Of a stretch of 58,697 nt of DNA, positions 1 through 8,775 are shown piece by piece. Both the position numbers and the translations under genes were made by a program. This DNA comes from Ruminococcus sp. GTDB lineage: Bacteria; Bacillota; Clostridia; Oscillospirales; Ruminococcaceae. Where the stretch lies: the NCBI GenBank assembly GCA_018376535.1, contig JAHABC010000012.1, positions 1 to 58,697 on the forward strand, given 5' to 3'. Every line of letters begins with the position of its first letter. The first letter of the stretch is position 1. The notes under the pieces are model-generated. The model saw only the letters and a program-made list of their open reading frames with translations. It did not search any database and was not told the DNA's origin.

Positions 1-48
1 TATAATGCAAGTGTTAATCTGATGAGATATAAAGAATTAATAGCATAG
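1..48 (+). CDS. 3' end of an unidentified upstream gene (partial)
   Basis: An open frame enters from the left edge and ends at TAG 46-48, encoding only 15 residues (YNASVNLMRYKELIA). That is too short to identify. In Firmicutes the gene before ecfT is often an EcfA ATPase, so that is a guess from position only. A second frame is open from about base 33 to about base 137, so a frameshift or a different true stop cannot be excluded. Confidence 0.35.
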   Translation, partial: YNASVNLMRYKELIA

Positions 49-254
49 CAAAAACAAATGTTGTTAATGTGTACCCATTCGTTAGTGGGGAATTTAAGCT
101 TTTGGAGTATCATACAAACGTTAGTAGACTTTAGAAATAGAGTTCAACACGGATACAGCGAAAAAGGAATGAAACATAAAAGTTATGAATTTTATAGCAT
201 ATTTAGAAGTGTTATAACTTTTTATAAGTTTTCAGTAACGGTAGTTTATTATTT

Positions 255-1049
255 ATGCTAAAAGATATCACATTAGGACAGTACTTTCCTAAAGATAGCG
301 TTATACATAGGTTAGACCCTAGATTTAAAATAGTCATTACTGCCATATATATAGCTATACTGTTTTCTACAGATAGTTTTATAGGTCTTGCTATAGGAAC
401 TATCTTCGCTTGGATAGTCTGGTTTATGACTAAAATTCCAATAAAGTTAATGTGGAAAAGTTTAAAACCATTAATGCCTATAATAGTTATCACGGCTGTT
501 TTTAATCTATTTATGATAGATGGCGATAAAATTTTATGGTCATGGGGCTTTTTGGAAATTACAGATAAAAGCCTACATGAGTGTATATTTAATCTAGTTA
601 GAATTATTATGTTAATAGTAGGTTCATCTATATTAACGTATACCACATCGCCAGTTAGCTTGACAGATGGCATTGAAAAACTATTTTCACCTTTGAAAAA
701 GTTAAACGTTCCAGTTCACGAACTCGCTATGATGATGACTATAGCTTTAAGATTTATTCCACTACTTATAGATGAAACTGATAAGATAATATCGGCACAA
801 AAATCTAGGGGAGCAACTTTTGAAACTGGTTCGCTAAAAGAAAGAGCCTCTGCAATAGTTCCAGTGTTGATACCTTTGTTTATATCTGCTTTTAGACGTT
901 CTGAGGAGTTGGCTCTAGCTATGGAATGTAGATGCTATCATGGTGGAGAGGGCAGAACTAGATTGAAACAGTTAAAGGCAACTCCTAAAGATTACTTAGC
1001 TTTAGCAGTAAGTACATCTGTTTTGATAGTTAATATAGTTTTATTTTAA
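255..1049 (+). CDS. ecfT: EcfT, transmembrane subunit of an energy-coupling factor (ECF) vitamin transporter
   Basis: EcfT couples the two EcfA ATPases to a substrate-binding S component for vitamin or metal uptake across the cytoplasmic membrane. The 264-residue product has several hydrophobic helices in its N-terminal two-thirds and near the C-terminus. It carries the two EcfT coupling motifs as AQKSRGA (about residue 177) and AMECRCY (about residue 220), which contact the ATPases. Length is normal for the family. The ATG at 255 has no clear ribosome-binding site, and an in-frame stop at 225-227 with no start codon after it rules out a longer form. Translation may depend on an upstream gene. 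In many Firmicutes ecfT is followed by truA, as here. A terminator at 1057 separates it from truA. Confidence 0.9.
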   Translation: MLKDITLGQYFPKDSVIHRLDPRFKIVITAIYIAILFSTDSFIGLAIGTIFAWIVWFMTKIPIKLMWKSLKPLMPIIVITAVFNLFMIDGDKILWSWGFLEITDKSLHECIFNLVRIIMLIVGSSILTYTTSPVSLTDGIEKLFSPLKKLNVPVHELAMMMTIALRFIPLLIDETDKIISAQKSRGATFETGSLKERASAIVPVLIPLFISAFRRSEELALAMECRCYHGGEGRTRLKQLKATPKDYLALAVSTSVLIVNIVLF

Positions 1050-1056
1050 TACTAAA

Positions 1057-1089
1057 ATCGGGACATTTTTAGGTGTTCCGATAATTTTT
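1057..1089 (+). terminator. Rho-independent terminator after ecfT
   Basis: The 9-bp stem ATCGGGACA/TGTTCCGAT with one G-T pair (1057-1065 with 1074-1082) is followed by AATTTTT. It lies 8 bases past the ecfT stop. Confidence 0.75.
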
Positions 1090-1109
1090 AAATATTTTTT
1101 AAATAACTC

Positions 1110-1138
1110 TTTAAAAATTATCTAATGTATGCTATAAT
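1110..1138 (+). promoter_or_regulatory. SigA-type promoter of the truA gene group
   Basis: Extended -10 TGcTATAAT (TATAAT 1133-1138) lies 17 bases after a weak -35, TTTAAA (1110-1115). It is between the ecfT terminator and truA. Confidence 0.6.
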
Positions 1139-1194
1139 AATGAAGTATAGTCTTAAAAGATTTACATTTTATAGTATAGAAAGGACTTTTTAAT

Positions 1195-1929
1195 TTGAGA
1201 AATTTAAAAGTTATTATGGCATATAAAGGCACTAACTATCATGGATATCAAATACAACCCAATGCAGTGACGGTTCAAGAAGTAGTACAGAAACACTTAT
1301 CTAAAGTGTTAAACGAACCGATTACCATAGTAGGTTGCTCACGAACTGATACTGGAGTTCATGCTAATGGATACGTCTTTAATGTGCATACCAACAGTAA
1401 CATAAATACTAGAGGTCTACTTAGAGGTGTAAACGGATTACTTCCAAGTGACATCTCTTTTTTGAGTTGTGAGGAAGTTCCTGAAGAATTTCATTCCCGT
1501 TTCGATTGCAAGTATAAAGAGTATGTATATCTAATACATAATAGCGAAAGTAAAAATCCTTTTGCTGAAGATTTACAACTACACTATCGCAGACCTATTG
1601 ATATAGAACTCCTAAAAGAGGCGTCTAGGCACTACATAGGAACTCACGATTTTAGAAGTTTTTCGGCTGTAAAAGATGATAATATTGACACCGTTCGTAC
1701 CATATTTGACTTTAATATAGAAAGTTACGGAAATTTAGTAAAAGTACTTGTAAAAGGTGATGGTTTTTTGTATAATATGGTTAGGATACTTGTAGGTACT
1801 CTTTTAGATGTTAATGAGGGTTACATATTACCTAATAAAATACCAGATATATTAGTCGCTAAAAATAGATTGATGGCTGGACGTACTGCTATGGCTCATG
1901 GATTGTATTTAAATAAAGTATACTATTAG
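1195..1929 (+). CDS. truA: tRNA pseudouridine(38-40) synthase TruA
   Basis: TruA isomerises uridines 38-40 in the anticodon arm of many tRNAs. The 244-residue length is normal. The catalytic motif SRTDTGVHA gives the nucleophile Asp52. Further conserved stretches are the N-terminal YKGTNYHGYQ-type segment and FLYNMVRILVG near the C-terminus. The start is a TTG at 1195 preceded by GAAAGGA. An ATG further inside (1216) would remove the first beta strand. It is first in a group with the DUF5711-like gene (23-base gap) and the cvpA-like gene (9-base gap). Confidence 0.93.
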   Translation: MRNLKVIMAYKGTNYHGYQIQPNAVTVQEVVQKHLSKVLNEPITIVGCSRTDTGVHANGYVFNVHTNSNINTRGLLRGVNGLLPSDISFLSCEEVPEEFHSRFDCKYKEYVYLIHNSESKNPFAEDLQLHYRRPIDIELLKEASRHYIGTHDFRSFSAVKDDNIDTVRTIFDFNIESYGNLVKVLVKGDGFLYNMVRILVGTLLDVNEGYILPNKIPDILVAKNRLMAGRTAMAHGLYLNKVYY

Positions 1930-1952
1930 TATCTATGTGTAGGAGATTTTTT

Positions 1953-3110
1953 ATGTCTAAGGAAATTTATAAGTATGGTTTTAAAAATAAAAAGATAATT
2001 ATTAGTATAGTGATAGCTATATTATTGGTTGCTGGAGTATTAATATTTATCTTTAGAAAAGATATATCTAAAGCGTATAAAAAGTTGTTAGGAACAAATA
2101 CTCAAATAGTGGTTAATAGTGGAACTCTTATGGAAGGAAACTTTCCTATATCCATTCCCAATGACGATATAGACTATCAATTTGGTAAGATTGGTAATAA
2201 CTTTATTATGCTAAGCGATACACATTTATATATATACTCATCTAAAGGTGAACTTAAAGATACTCGTCAACATGACTATTCTAATTCAGTGTTAAGAACT
2301 TCTAATAAAAGAGCTTTAATCTATGAGAGTGGTGGCAAAAACTTTAAAGTAGAAAACTCTAGAAGTACCGTGTACACCAAAGAGTTGAAAAGTAATATAA
2401 TATTCGCTAGAATTAATGAAAAAGGCTATGTGGCTGTTATAACTACTGCTGAAATGTACTCATGTGAACTTACTATCTATAATGAACGTGGTGAAGAAAT
2501 ATATAATCGTGGGTGTGTAGATAGAATTCAAGATTTATGCTTTACTACAGATAATAATGGTTGCGTGGTTGCTACTGTAGATGCTTTAGGTGGTCAAATA
2601 GTATCTAAGGTTATGTATTTAAGTTTTAGTAATCAAGACGAAACTTGGACTACTGAACCTATTGAAACCCTATGTTTGGATATTCAATTGACTAATGATA
2701 ATAATATTTTCCTATTTGGCGATACTAAGTGTGCTTATTATGATATGCAAGGTAATCAACTAGGAGGATATTCTTATAAAAATGATTTAATATCTGGATA
2801 TGTTGACGATGGTAAGTCTGCTATGATTTTTGAAAATGAGGAACGTCGTAAAACTACCATGCTATTAATTCAAGACTATAAGACTACTCCTATTGAAATA
2901 GTAGTCGATAATGATATTAAAAAGATATATATTGAAGATAATCTTATATACGTTTTAAGAAACAATTCCCTTGAAACTTATAACTTTAGTGGTACACTAC
3001 TAGCTACTTCGGAAGTTTCTGATGTGTACAAAAACTTTATAAAAATAGGTAATGAAATGTTTTTAATATCTTACGATTGCATAAATAAGATTGAATATCA
3101 ATCTAGCTAG
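1953..3110 (+). CDS. DUF5711-like membrane-anchored beta-propeller protein
   Basis: This is a 385-residue protein with a short basic N-terminus and one transmembrane helix (about residues 15-34), followed by an extracytoplasmic region of about 350 residues. That region is rich in alternating beta segments and resembles a WD/PQQ-type propeller. I match it to the DUF5711 family by its general layout and by its place beside a CvpA-like gene; no enzyme motif is visible. The ATG at 1953 follows AGGAGA by a good distance, so the upstream ATG at 1935 is not favoured. The close spacing to truA and cvpA suggests co-transcription. The function is unknown. Confidence 0.6.
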   Translation: MSKEIYKYGFKNKKIIISIVIAILLVAGVLIFIFRKDISKAYKKLLGTNTQIVVNSGTLMEGNFPISIPNDDIDYQFGKIGNNFIMLSDTHLYIYSSKGELKDTRQHDYSNSVLRTSNKRALIYESGGKNFKVENSRSTVYTKELKSNIIFARINEKGYVAVITTAEMYSCELTIYNERGEEIYNRGCVDRIQDLCFTTDNNGCVVATVDALGGQIVSKVMYLSFSNQDETWTTEPIETLCLDIQLTNDNNIFLFGDTKCAYYDMQGNQLGGYSYKNDLISGYVDDGKSAMIFENEERRKTTMLLIQDYKTTPIEIVVDNDIKKIYIEDNLIYVLRNNSLETYNFSGTLLATSEVSDVYKNFIKIGNEMFLISYDCINKIEYQSS

Positions 3111-3119
3111 GAGGTTTTT

Positions 3120-4037
3120 ATGATGAGTTTGACTGAAACTGGAATGTCTTACGGAAGTTTGATATTCGATGGTGCTACAATACTTATTATATTAGTATTC
3201 TTAATTATAAACGTTAAAAGAGGTTTTTCTAAGACTTTTATATCTGTTATAGGTTATATATTAGCTATTCTTTTGGGCAGTATAATTTCAGATGTCTCTG
3301 CTGAACCTACATACGATAGTGTTTTAAGCAATCAAATAGTCGCTAATGTTGAGGAAGTTTTAGACGAACACAGTGTAGCAAGTTCTATATGCGACAGAAT
3401 AAAAAAAGATACTTTTGGTGTTGTAATAAGTCAAGATAAGTTGAGTAAAGTAGTAGCATCATCAGGAAGTCTTTACAATGCCATAAATGGCAAAGATAAT
3501 GAATTTTTATCTATGGATAAGATAAACACTCTATTAGGTGAAAGCGTAGAAGATGCTATATCTAGTCCTTTAAAGAACGTATTGCCATCACCTGCCGTTG
3601 ACTATATGATTAATAGTTTAAAATCTAATTCGGATTTGTTATATACTACAGTTCCAATTCTATTACAAGATAATAAATCGGCTGCTGAGTATATAGAACA
3701 AACTTTTATTAAACCTATAGTTTTATACATTATCAAGATGGCTATATTCTTTGTAGTATTCTTAATAGTTATGATTATAGTAAAGATTATATCTAAAACT
3801 ATTGAAAATAATGATAGTCTACCTACTATAGCAGTAGCATCGGATAGACTTCTAGGTGCTATATTGGGCATAGCTGAAGGTATGATTTTATTAATATTAA
3901 TATCGGTAGTAGTTAAGTTGCTAGTGTATTCTAGTGGAGGTACTTCCGAAATATTTAGTAGTGAAGTTATCCAAAGTACTAAACTATTTAAGACTATTTA
4001 TAATTTAGATATCATTAAGATGTTTACAAATGGTTAA
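3120..4037 (+). CDS. CvpA family membrane protein
   Basis: The 305-residue protein has two hydrophobic helices at the N-terminus (about residues 14-60) with the CvpA-type stretch 'NVKRGFSKTFISVIGYILA'. A long soluble loop (about 65-195) follows, then two further membrane helices. CvpA proteins are linked to colicin V export in E. coli and to envelope homeostasis elsewhere, and the biochemical role is unsettled. The loop is longer than in proteobacterial CvpA but common in Firmicutes versions. AGGAGG overlaps the stop of the preceding gene, so the two are probably translationally coupled. Confidence 0.75.
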   Translation: MMSLTETGMSYGSLIFDGATILIILVFLIINVKRGFSKTFISVIGYILAILLGSIISDVSAEPTYDSVLSNQIVANVEEVLDEHSVASSICDRIKKDTFGVVISQDKLSKVVASSGSLYNAINGKDNEFLSMDKINTLLGESVEDAISSPLKNVLPSPAVDYMINSLKSNSDLLYTTVPILLQDNKSAAEYIEQTFIKPIVLYIIKMAIFFVVFLIVMIIVKIISKTIENNDSLPTIAVASDRLLGAILGIAEGMILLILISVVVKLLVYSSGGTSEIFSSEVIQSTKLFKTIYNLDIIKMFTNG

Positions 4038-4062
4038 TATTAGTTTTCTGTTTTGGTATAAT
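4034..4062 (+). promoter_or_regulatory. Promoter of the clpE-like gene
   Basis: Extended -10 TGgTATAAT (TATAAT 4057-4062) has a weak -35 TTAATA (4034-4039) at 17 bases. A small stem-loop GCCTAT-ATTC-ATAGGC (4068-4083) follows in the leader. I saw no CtsR heptad repeat. Confidence 0.5.
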
Positions 4063-4117
4063 ATATAGCCTATATTCATAGGCACTATTTATGCAAAAGA
4101 TTGGAGGATTTTTTATT

Positions 4118-6472
4118 ATGATGATGCCATGTGCAAGATGTAAAAAAAGACCAGCAACAGTATTTATATCTACTATTTCTGGTTCAGAAAAGAAAAATGA
4201 AGGCTTATGTATTAAGTGTGCTAGAGAACTTAAAATCCCTCAAATTGAACAGTATATGCAAAGTTTAGGTATCACCGACGATGAGTTGGATAGAATTGAT
4301 AACTATGTCGATGAAATCATGGACGGCGAAGACTTTGAATTGGGTGGTTCGGATACTATGCCTCCATTTATACAAAATTTGTTAAATGGTAAATCTGATA
4401 TTTTTAAAAATTTAGATAAACAAAAAATATCTGACCTTATATCTCCTGTTGGAAATTCTTCCGACAATTCGGATAATGACGATGTAGTAGAGTTTAAAGA
4501 AGATAAACCTAGCAAGACTAAAAAACCTAGAATCCCTACTACTAAAAAGAAAGAAAAAAAATTGAAGTTCTTAGATGGTTATTGCACTAATTTAAGCAAA
4601 AAGGCTGAAAATGGCGAAATAGATGCAGTTATCGGTAGAGATAGAGAAATTTATAGAGTAATACAAATACTATCTAGAAGAACTAAGAATAATCCATGTT
4701 TAATAGGCGAACCTGGTGTTGGTAAGACTGCCGTTGCTGAGGGTATTGCTCAAAAAATATGTGATGGTGATGTTCCATTTAACCTATTAAATAAGAAAAT
4801 ATATCTTATGGATTTAACTGCTTTGGTGGCTGGTACTCAATTTAGAGGTCAGTTTGAAAGCAGAATTAAAGGTCTTGTAGATGAAGTTAAATCCGAGGGT
4901 AATATTATCCTATTTATAGATGAGGTTCATAGCTTGGTCGGTACTGGAGATTCCGAAGGTACTATGAACGCAGCTAACATCTTAAAACCTGCACTTTCTA
5001 GGGGTGAAATTCAAGTTATAGGAGCTACTACTTTTAATGAGTACAGAAAGTATATCGAAAAGGATTCTGCTCTTGAAAGACGTTTCCAACCTGTAACTGT
5101 AAATGAACCTACTATTGATGAAACTGTAGATATCTTAAAAGGAATTAAATCTTATTATGAAAAGTATCATAGGGTACATATTACTGACGATTTAGTTAGA
5201 ATGTGTGCAGTTCTATCCGAAAGATATATAACTGATAGATTTCTTCCAGATAAGGCTATCGACCTTTTAGATGAAAGTTGTGCTTGTAAATCTATATCCA
5301 GTAAGGAAATCGCCGAGTATGACAATAAACGCAAAGAGTTAGCTAATCTTAAAGAGTTACAAAAGAACCTTGACGAAAGCGACACCCCAGATTTCGAGGC
5401 TATAGCTAAAGTTAAATCCGATATCATTAGATGCGAAGAAGAAGTTAAAAAGTTAGAACCTCAAGTTAATAACATCTACGTTGAGGCAGACGATTTGGCT
5501 AAGGTTATAGAACTTTGGACTGGTATCCCTGCTAACAAGATTGCTGAAACTGAATTTAAACGTATCTCCGACCTTGAAAATCAACTTAAAAAGCGTATTA
5601 TCGGTCAAGATGAGGCTGTCGAGTTAGTGGCTAAGGCTATAAAAAGAACTAGAGTTCAACTTGCAAAACGTAGACGACCAGCATCATTTATATTTGTAGG
5701 TCCTACTGGCGTGGGTAAAACTGAATTGGTAAAGGTATTGGCTGAGGAAATGTTCGACTCTGCTGAACCTCTAATAAAGTTGAATATGACTGAGTTCATG
5801 GAAAAACATTCAGTATCTAGAATTATAGGTTCTCCTCCTGGATACGTTGGCTATGATGAGGCTGGTCAGCTAACTGAAAAGATTAGACGTAGACCATATT
5901 CAGTAGTTCTATTTGATGAAATCGAAAAGGCTCACCCTGACGTTATGAACATACTATTACAAATCTTAGATGAGGGTAAAATCAATGATGCTCAAGGTAG
6001 AACTGTAAGTTTTGAAAATACTATTATAGCTATGACTTCCAATGCTGGTTCAACTGATACTTCTACTGGCGTGGGCTTTAACAAGACTGAAACAGATATA
6101 TCTAAAGATAAGGCTATGAAAGGTCTTAAAGAGTTCTTACGTCCAGAGTTTTTAAGCCGTATTGATGAGATAGTTCTATTCAATAAGTTAGAAAAGCCAT
6201 CTTATGAGAAGATTGCTAAACTTATGCTAGATGAAATGAAAGAACCTCTACAAGAAAGAGAACTATCTTTGAACTATACTGATGAAGTGTTATCTATAAT
6301 TGCAGATAAATCTTATAGCAACAAGCACGGTGCTAGAGATATTAGAAAAGTCATTCGTACTAACGTTGAAGATAAGGTCGCTGAACTTATTATCGATAAT
6401 GCTATAGACCACTTAAAAAAGACTGTTAATGTAGTCGCTAAAGATGGCGAAATAGTCGTTACTATAGATTAA
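4118..6472 (+). CDS. clpE: ClpE-like AAA+ ATPase (Clp/HSP100 unfoldase with N-terminal zinc finger)
   Basis: This hexameric unfoldase feeds proteins to ClpP or acts as a disaggregase. The 784-residue protein starts with a zinc finger (Cys5, Cys8, Cys31, Cys34) in place of the usual double Clp N domain, which is the ClpE hallmark. Then come an acidic linker, the first AAA+ domain (Walker A GEPGVGKT near 197; Walker B LFIDEVH), a coiled middle segment (about 400-450) and the second AAA+ domain (GPTGVGKT near 528; LFDEIEKAHPD). The start at 4118 follows GGAGGA by nine bases; ATG codons at 4121 and 4124 are equally possible, and 4091 is unlikely. A strong terminator follows. ClpE is usually heat-induced through CtsR, but no such operator is evident here. 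Confidence 0.87.
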   Translation: MMMPCARCKKRPATVFISTISGSEKKNEGLCIKCARELKIPQIEQYMQSLGITDDELDRIDNYVDEIMDGEDFELGGSDTMPPFIQNLLNGKSDIFKNLDKQKISDLISPVGNSSDNSDNDDVVEFKEDKPSKTKKPRIPTTKKKEKKLKFLDGYCTNLSKKAENGEIDAVIGRDREIYRVIQILSRRTKNNPCLIGEPGVGKTAVAEGIAQKICDGDVPFNLLNKKIYLMDLTALVAGTQFRGQFESRIKGLVDEVKSEGNIILFIDEVHSLVGTGDSEGTMNAANILKPALSRGEIQVIGATTFNEYRKYIEKDSALERRFQPVTVNEPTIDETVDILKGIKSYYEKYHRVHITDDLVRMCAVLSERYITDRFLPDKAIDLLDESCACKSISSKEIAEYDNKRKELANLKELQKNLDESDTPDFEAIAKVKSDIIRCEEEVKKLEPQVNNIYVEADDLAKVIELWTGIPANKIAETEFKRISDLENQLKKRIIGQDEAVELVAKAIKRTRVQLAKRRRPASFIFVGPTGVGKTELVKVLAEEMFDSAEPLIKLNMTEFMEKHSVSRIIGSPPGYVGYDEAGQLTEKIRRRPYSVVLFDEIEKAHPDVMNILLQILDEGKINDAQGRTVSFENTIIAMTSNAGSTDTSTGVGFNKTETDISKDKAMKGLKEFLRPEFLSRIDEIVLFNKLEKPSYEKIAKLMLDEMKEPLQERELSLNYTDEVLSIIADKSYSNKHGARDIRKVIRTNVEDKVAELIIDNAIDHLKKTVNVVAKDGEIVVTID

Positions 6473-6480
6473 TTTTGTGT

Positions 6481-6521
6481 ATCGGTGTGGAGTATTTTGG
6501 AATGTTCCACACCGATTTTTA
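6481..6521 (+). terminator. Rho-independent terminator after clpE
   Basis: A perfect 11-bp stem ATCGGTGTGGA/TCCACACCGAT (6481-6491 with 6506-6516) is followed by TTTT. It is placed just past the stop. Confidence 0.88.
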
Positions 6522-6557
6522 TTTTAAAAATTTTTTTAAAAAAATTTCAAAAAACCC

Positions 6558-6586
6558 TTGACAAATCCTTTTTAATGTGATATACT
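6558..6586 (+). promoter_or_regulatory. Strong SigA promoter of the tRNA cluster
   Basis: Consensus -35 TTGACA (6558-6563), 17-base spacer, and extended -10 TGaTATACT (6581-6586). It lies 44 bases before tRNA-Gly. Confidence 0.85.
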
Positions 6587-6629
6587 AATATAGTCGCAAG
6601 GGGATAGAACAAAAAACCCTGTAAGAACT

Positions 6630-6700
<71 letters not shown>

Positions 6701-6736
6701 CTTATTTGATAAAATCAAATATATTTATTTACTAAT

Positions 6737-6810
6737 GCGCTATTAACTCAGCTGGATAGAGTAACTGCCTTCTAAGCAGTAAGTCGCTGGTTCGAGTCCA
6801 GCATAGCGCG
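6737..6810 (+). tRNA. tRNA-Arg (anticodon TCT)
   Basis: This 74-nt cloverleaf has acceptor GCGCTAT/ATAGCGC, anticodon arm ACTGC-CTTCTAA-GCAGT and T arm CTGG-TTCGAGT-CCAG. The CCA is not encoded. Confidence 0.96.
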
Positions 6811-6816
6811 TTTTGT

Positions 6817-6891
6817 GGTGGGTGTAGCTCAGTTGGTTAGAGCGTCGGATTGTGGTCCCGAAGGTCGTGAGTTCGATTCTCATCTCCCACC
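6817..6891 (+). tRNA. tRNA-His (anticodon GTG)
   Basis: The anticodon arm is TCGGA-TTGTGGT-CCCGA. The extra 5' G (-1) at 6817 pairs with discriminator C 6891, as expected for tRNA-His. The acceptor GTGGGTG/CTCCCAC has one T-T mismatch at pair 6-67. The CCA is not encoded. Confidence 0.95.
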
Positions 6892-6908
6892 CTTAATATT
6901 GAAAGGTT

Positions 6909-6936
6909 GAGTAGATTTTTTAATCTGCTCTTTTTT
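6909..6936 (+). terminator. Terminator of the tRNA cluster
   Basis: Stem GAGTAGATT/AATCTGCTC with one G-T pair (6909-6917 with 6922-6930), then TTTTTT. Confidence 0.82.
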
Positions 6937-6947
6937 GTTGCATAGGT

Positions 6948-6988
6948 AAAGGATATCAAACTTTTAAGTAAGATATCCTTTATTTTTT
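6948..6988. terminator. Second, possibly bidirectional terminator between the tRNA cluster and the convergent ywqG genes
   Basis: A 10-bp stem AAAGGATATC/GATATCCTTT (6948-6957 with 6972-6981) is followed on the plus strand by a T run (6983-6988). It lies at the 3' end of the minus-strand gene. Confidence 0.7.
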
Positions 6989-6990
6989 AT

Positions 6991-7797
6991 TTAACAGCAA
7001 TCCCAGTTGTATAGAACGTTATTGAAATCTAAGTTTTTTAAATCGTTAGGTTTTATAAAGAAGTTTCCAATGCCACAATCTCCCCACATTAGATTAATAT
7101 CATCATCGGTATCTATTTGTAGTAGTAGGGTAGAGTAGAAATCATCTGTAATATCATTTTGGGTAAAGTAAGGATATCCACCTATTGCATGAGTAGAATA
7201 GTTATCTTGTTCAAAGAAATCTTCAATTTCATCATAGTGGTTAGTATAGAAATCGTTAGCGTTTTCATTTGGATATAACTTTTTAAAAGTATCTTTAAAT
7301 ATATCTTCAAACCTTTCTAATGAGTATGGTGGAGGACACTCTTGCATATATAATTCTCCAGTTAGAATAGCTTCTGTATTAAATTCAAAGGGCATATAGT
7401 CATCGTTTTCCACGTTGAACTTAGGAACTTTATCGATATTATTTGCTGAATAGTCGATATTTTCATGATAGATAACTCTAAAATTATCTTGAATAGTAGG
7501 GGTATCAAAATTTATACCATAACAGTCGTCTGTTGGGTTTAGATAGAATTGTAACATTCCTTTATGTGGAAAATCTTTTAAATGAGGCATCTGTTCAAAG
7601 TTTATTTGAGCAAATAGCATCAAAGGTTGAGTAGGTTCGCTTTTGCTATATGGATATTCAAAATTATTGGGTATGTATGGAGTTCCACCGATTTTACTAT
7701 CAAATTGAGTACAATCGTGTAGCTCAGCAGATAGCTTTATACATTCTAATTTAGTGTTTTGATATACTTTTTCTAATATAGTTTTTAAATCTTCCAT
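6991..7797 (-). CDS. YwqG-like (DUF1963) protein, copy 2
   Basis: This 268-residue soluble protein belongs to the YwqG/DUF1963 family, whose function is unknown. Family features are 'DSKIGGTPYIPNNFEYP' near residue 33 and 'LMLFAQINFEQMPHLKDFP', with 'GGYPYFTQND' and a C-terminal 'LMWGDCGIGNFFIKPNDLK'. No signal peptide or membrane helix is seen. It starts 21 bases after the stop of the neighbouring paralogue behind GGAGG, so the two are probably one transcript. YwqG relatives are sometimes associated with contact-dependent toxin loci, but nothing of that kind is visible here. Confidence 0.85.
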   Translation of the reverse strand: MEDLKTILEKVYQNTKLECIKLSAELHDCTQFDSKIGGTPYIPNNFEYPYSKSEPTQPLMLFAQINFEQMPHLKDFPHKGMLQFYLNPTDDCYGINFDTPTIQDNFRVIYHENIDYSANNIDKVPKFNVENDDYMPFEFNTEAILTGELYMQECPPPYSLERFEDIFKDTFKKLYPNENANDFYTNHYDEIEDFFEQDNYSTHAIGGYPYFTQNDITDDFYSTLLLQIDTDDDINLMWGDCGIGNFFIKPNDLKNLDFNNVLYNWDCC

Positions 7798-7818
7798 TTT
7801 AAGTCCTCCTTGATATTT

Positions 7819-8643
7819 TTAATAACAATCCCAATAGTATAGAACATCATTAAAGTTTAGATTTTTTAAATCGTTAGGTTTTATAAAGAAGTTTCCAATG
7901 CCGTTGTCACCCCAAGCCATGCCACAAGTATCATCAGTATTTAGTTGGAGTAGTAAGGTAGTATAATCTGCATAAGAACATTCTTCTCTAGGGTCGCTTT
8001 GAGTGAAAAAAGGATATCCACCAATACTATGATATGCTAAATCCTCATTAAAACAATTATCCCAAATGTAATTGTCGGTATCATCTTGTTGACAGAAATC
8101 TTCAAACTCTTGCTTGGTTGCATTTGGATAGATTTCCATAAATATATTTTCAAGAGTATCCCAAAAGTTGACATCGCACATTAACATAGCTTGATTATTT
8201 ATCAATTGTGGAACTAATTTGCAACACTTTTCCACAATGAAATCAAATTCGGAACATTGTTTTATAGTTGGAATTTTATCCAAGTTGTTTGCAGAGTAGT
8301 CTATATTTTCATGATAGATAACTCTAAAATCTTTTTGTTGGGTAGGAGTTGAAAAATCCAAGCCATACATAGTATCGAAAGTATCCTGAATGTAGAACTT
8401 TAATATTCCTTTAGATGGAAAGTCTTCCAACTTAGGCATCTGTTCAAAGTTTATTTGAGCCAGTAACTGTAGAGGTTCGTTATTTACGGTACTTCGTGGA
8501 TATTCAAATTCATTTGGAACGTATGGAGTTCCACCTACTTTGCTATCAAATTGAGTACATTCTGTAAGGATAGTGTTCAACTTAATACATGGTTTTGCAG
8601 TTCTTTCTTTTAAGATATTAATTACTCTTTGGATATCGTACAT
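7819..8643 (-). CDS. YwqG-like (DUF1963) protein, copy 1
   Basis: This 274-residue paralogue of the gene downstream of it shares 'FDSKVGGTPYVPNEFEYP', 'AQINFEQMPKLEDFP', 'FRVIYHENIDYSANNLDKIP' and the C-terminal 'WGDNGIGNFFIKPNDLKNL'. The ends of the two proteins are nearly the same while the middle differs, as expected of a tandem duplication followed by divergence. The start follows AGGAGG. The function is unknown; an intracellular location is likely. Confidence 0.87.
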   Translation of the reverse strand: MYDIQRVINILKERTAKPCIKLNTILTECTQFDSKVGGTPYVPNEFEYPRSTVNNEPLQLLAQINFEQMPKLEDFPSKGILKFYIQDTFDTMYGLDFSTPTQQKDFRVIYHENIDYSANNLDKIPTIKQCSEFDFIVEKCCKLVPQLINNQAMLMCDVNFWDTLENIFMEIYPNATKQEFEDFCQQDDTDNYIWDNCFNEDLAYHSIGGYPFFTQSDPREECSYADYTTLLLQLNTDDTCGMAWGDNGIGNFFIKPNDLKNLNFNDVLYYWDCY

Positions 8644-8713
8644 TAGAAAAGCCTCCTATAATTTTATACTTAAATATTACCATATATTTTGAGAATTTTC
8701 AATAGAGTTATGT

Positions 8714-8750
8714 ACTAAAAAAAGGACAATCTATAGATAGATTATCCTTT
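8714..8750 (-). terminator. Terminator after the leucine-rich-repeat gene
   Basis: Read on the minus strand, a 13-bp stem (8721-8733 with 8738-8750, one mismatch) is followed by a run of T (plus-strand A 8717-8723). Confidence 0.7.
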
Positions 8751-8775
8751 ATATTATATGTATGTAAGTTTAGCA

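Noticed and set aside
58..261. 67-residue plus-strand reading frame
   Set aside because: It has no ribosome site, overlaps the ecfT start, shows no domain and has odd composition. It is not supported as a gene.
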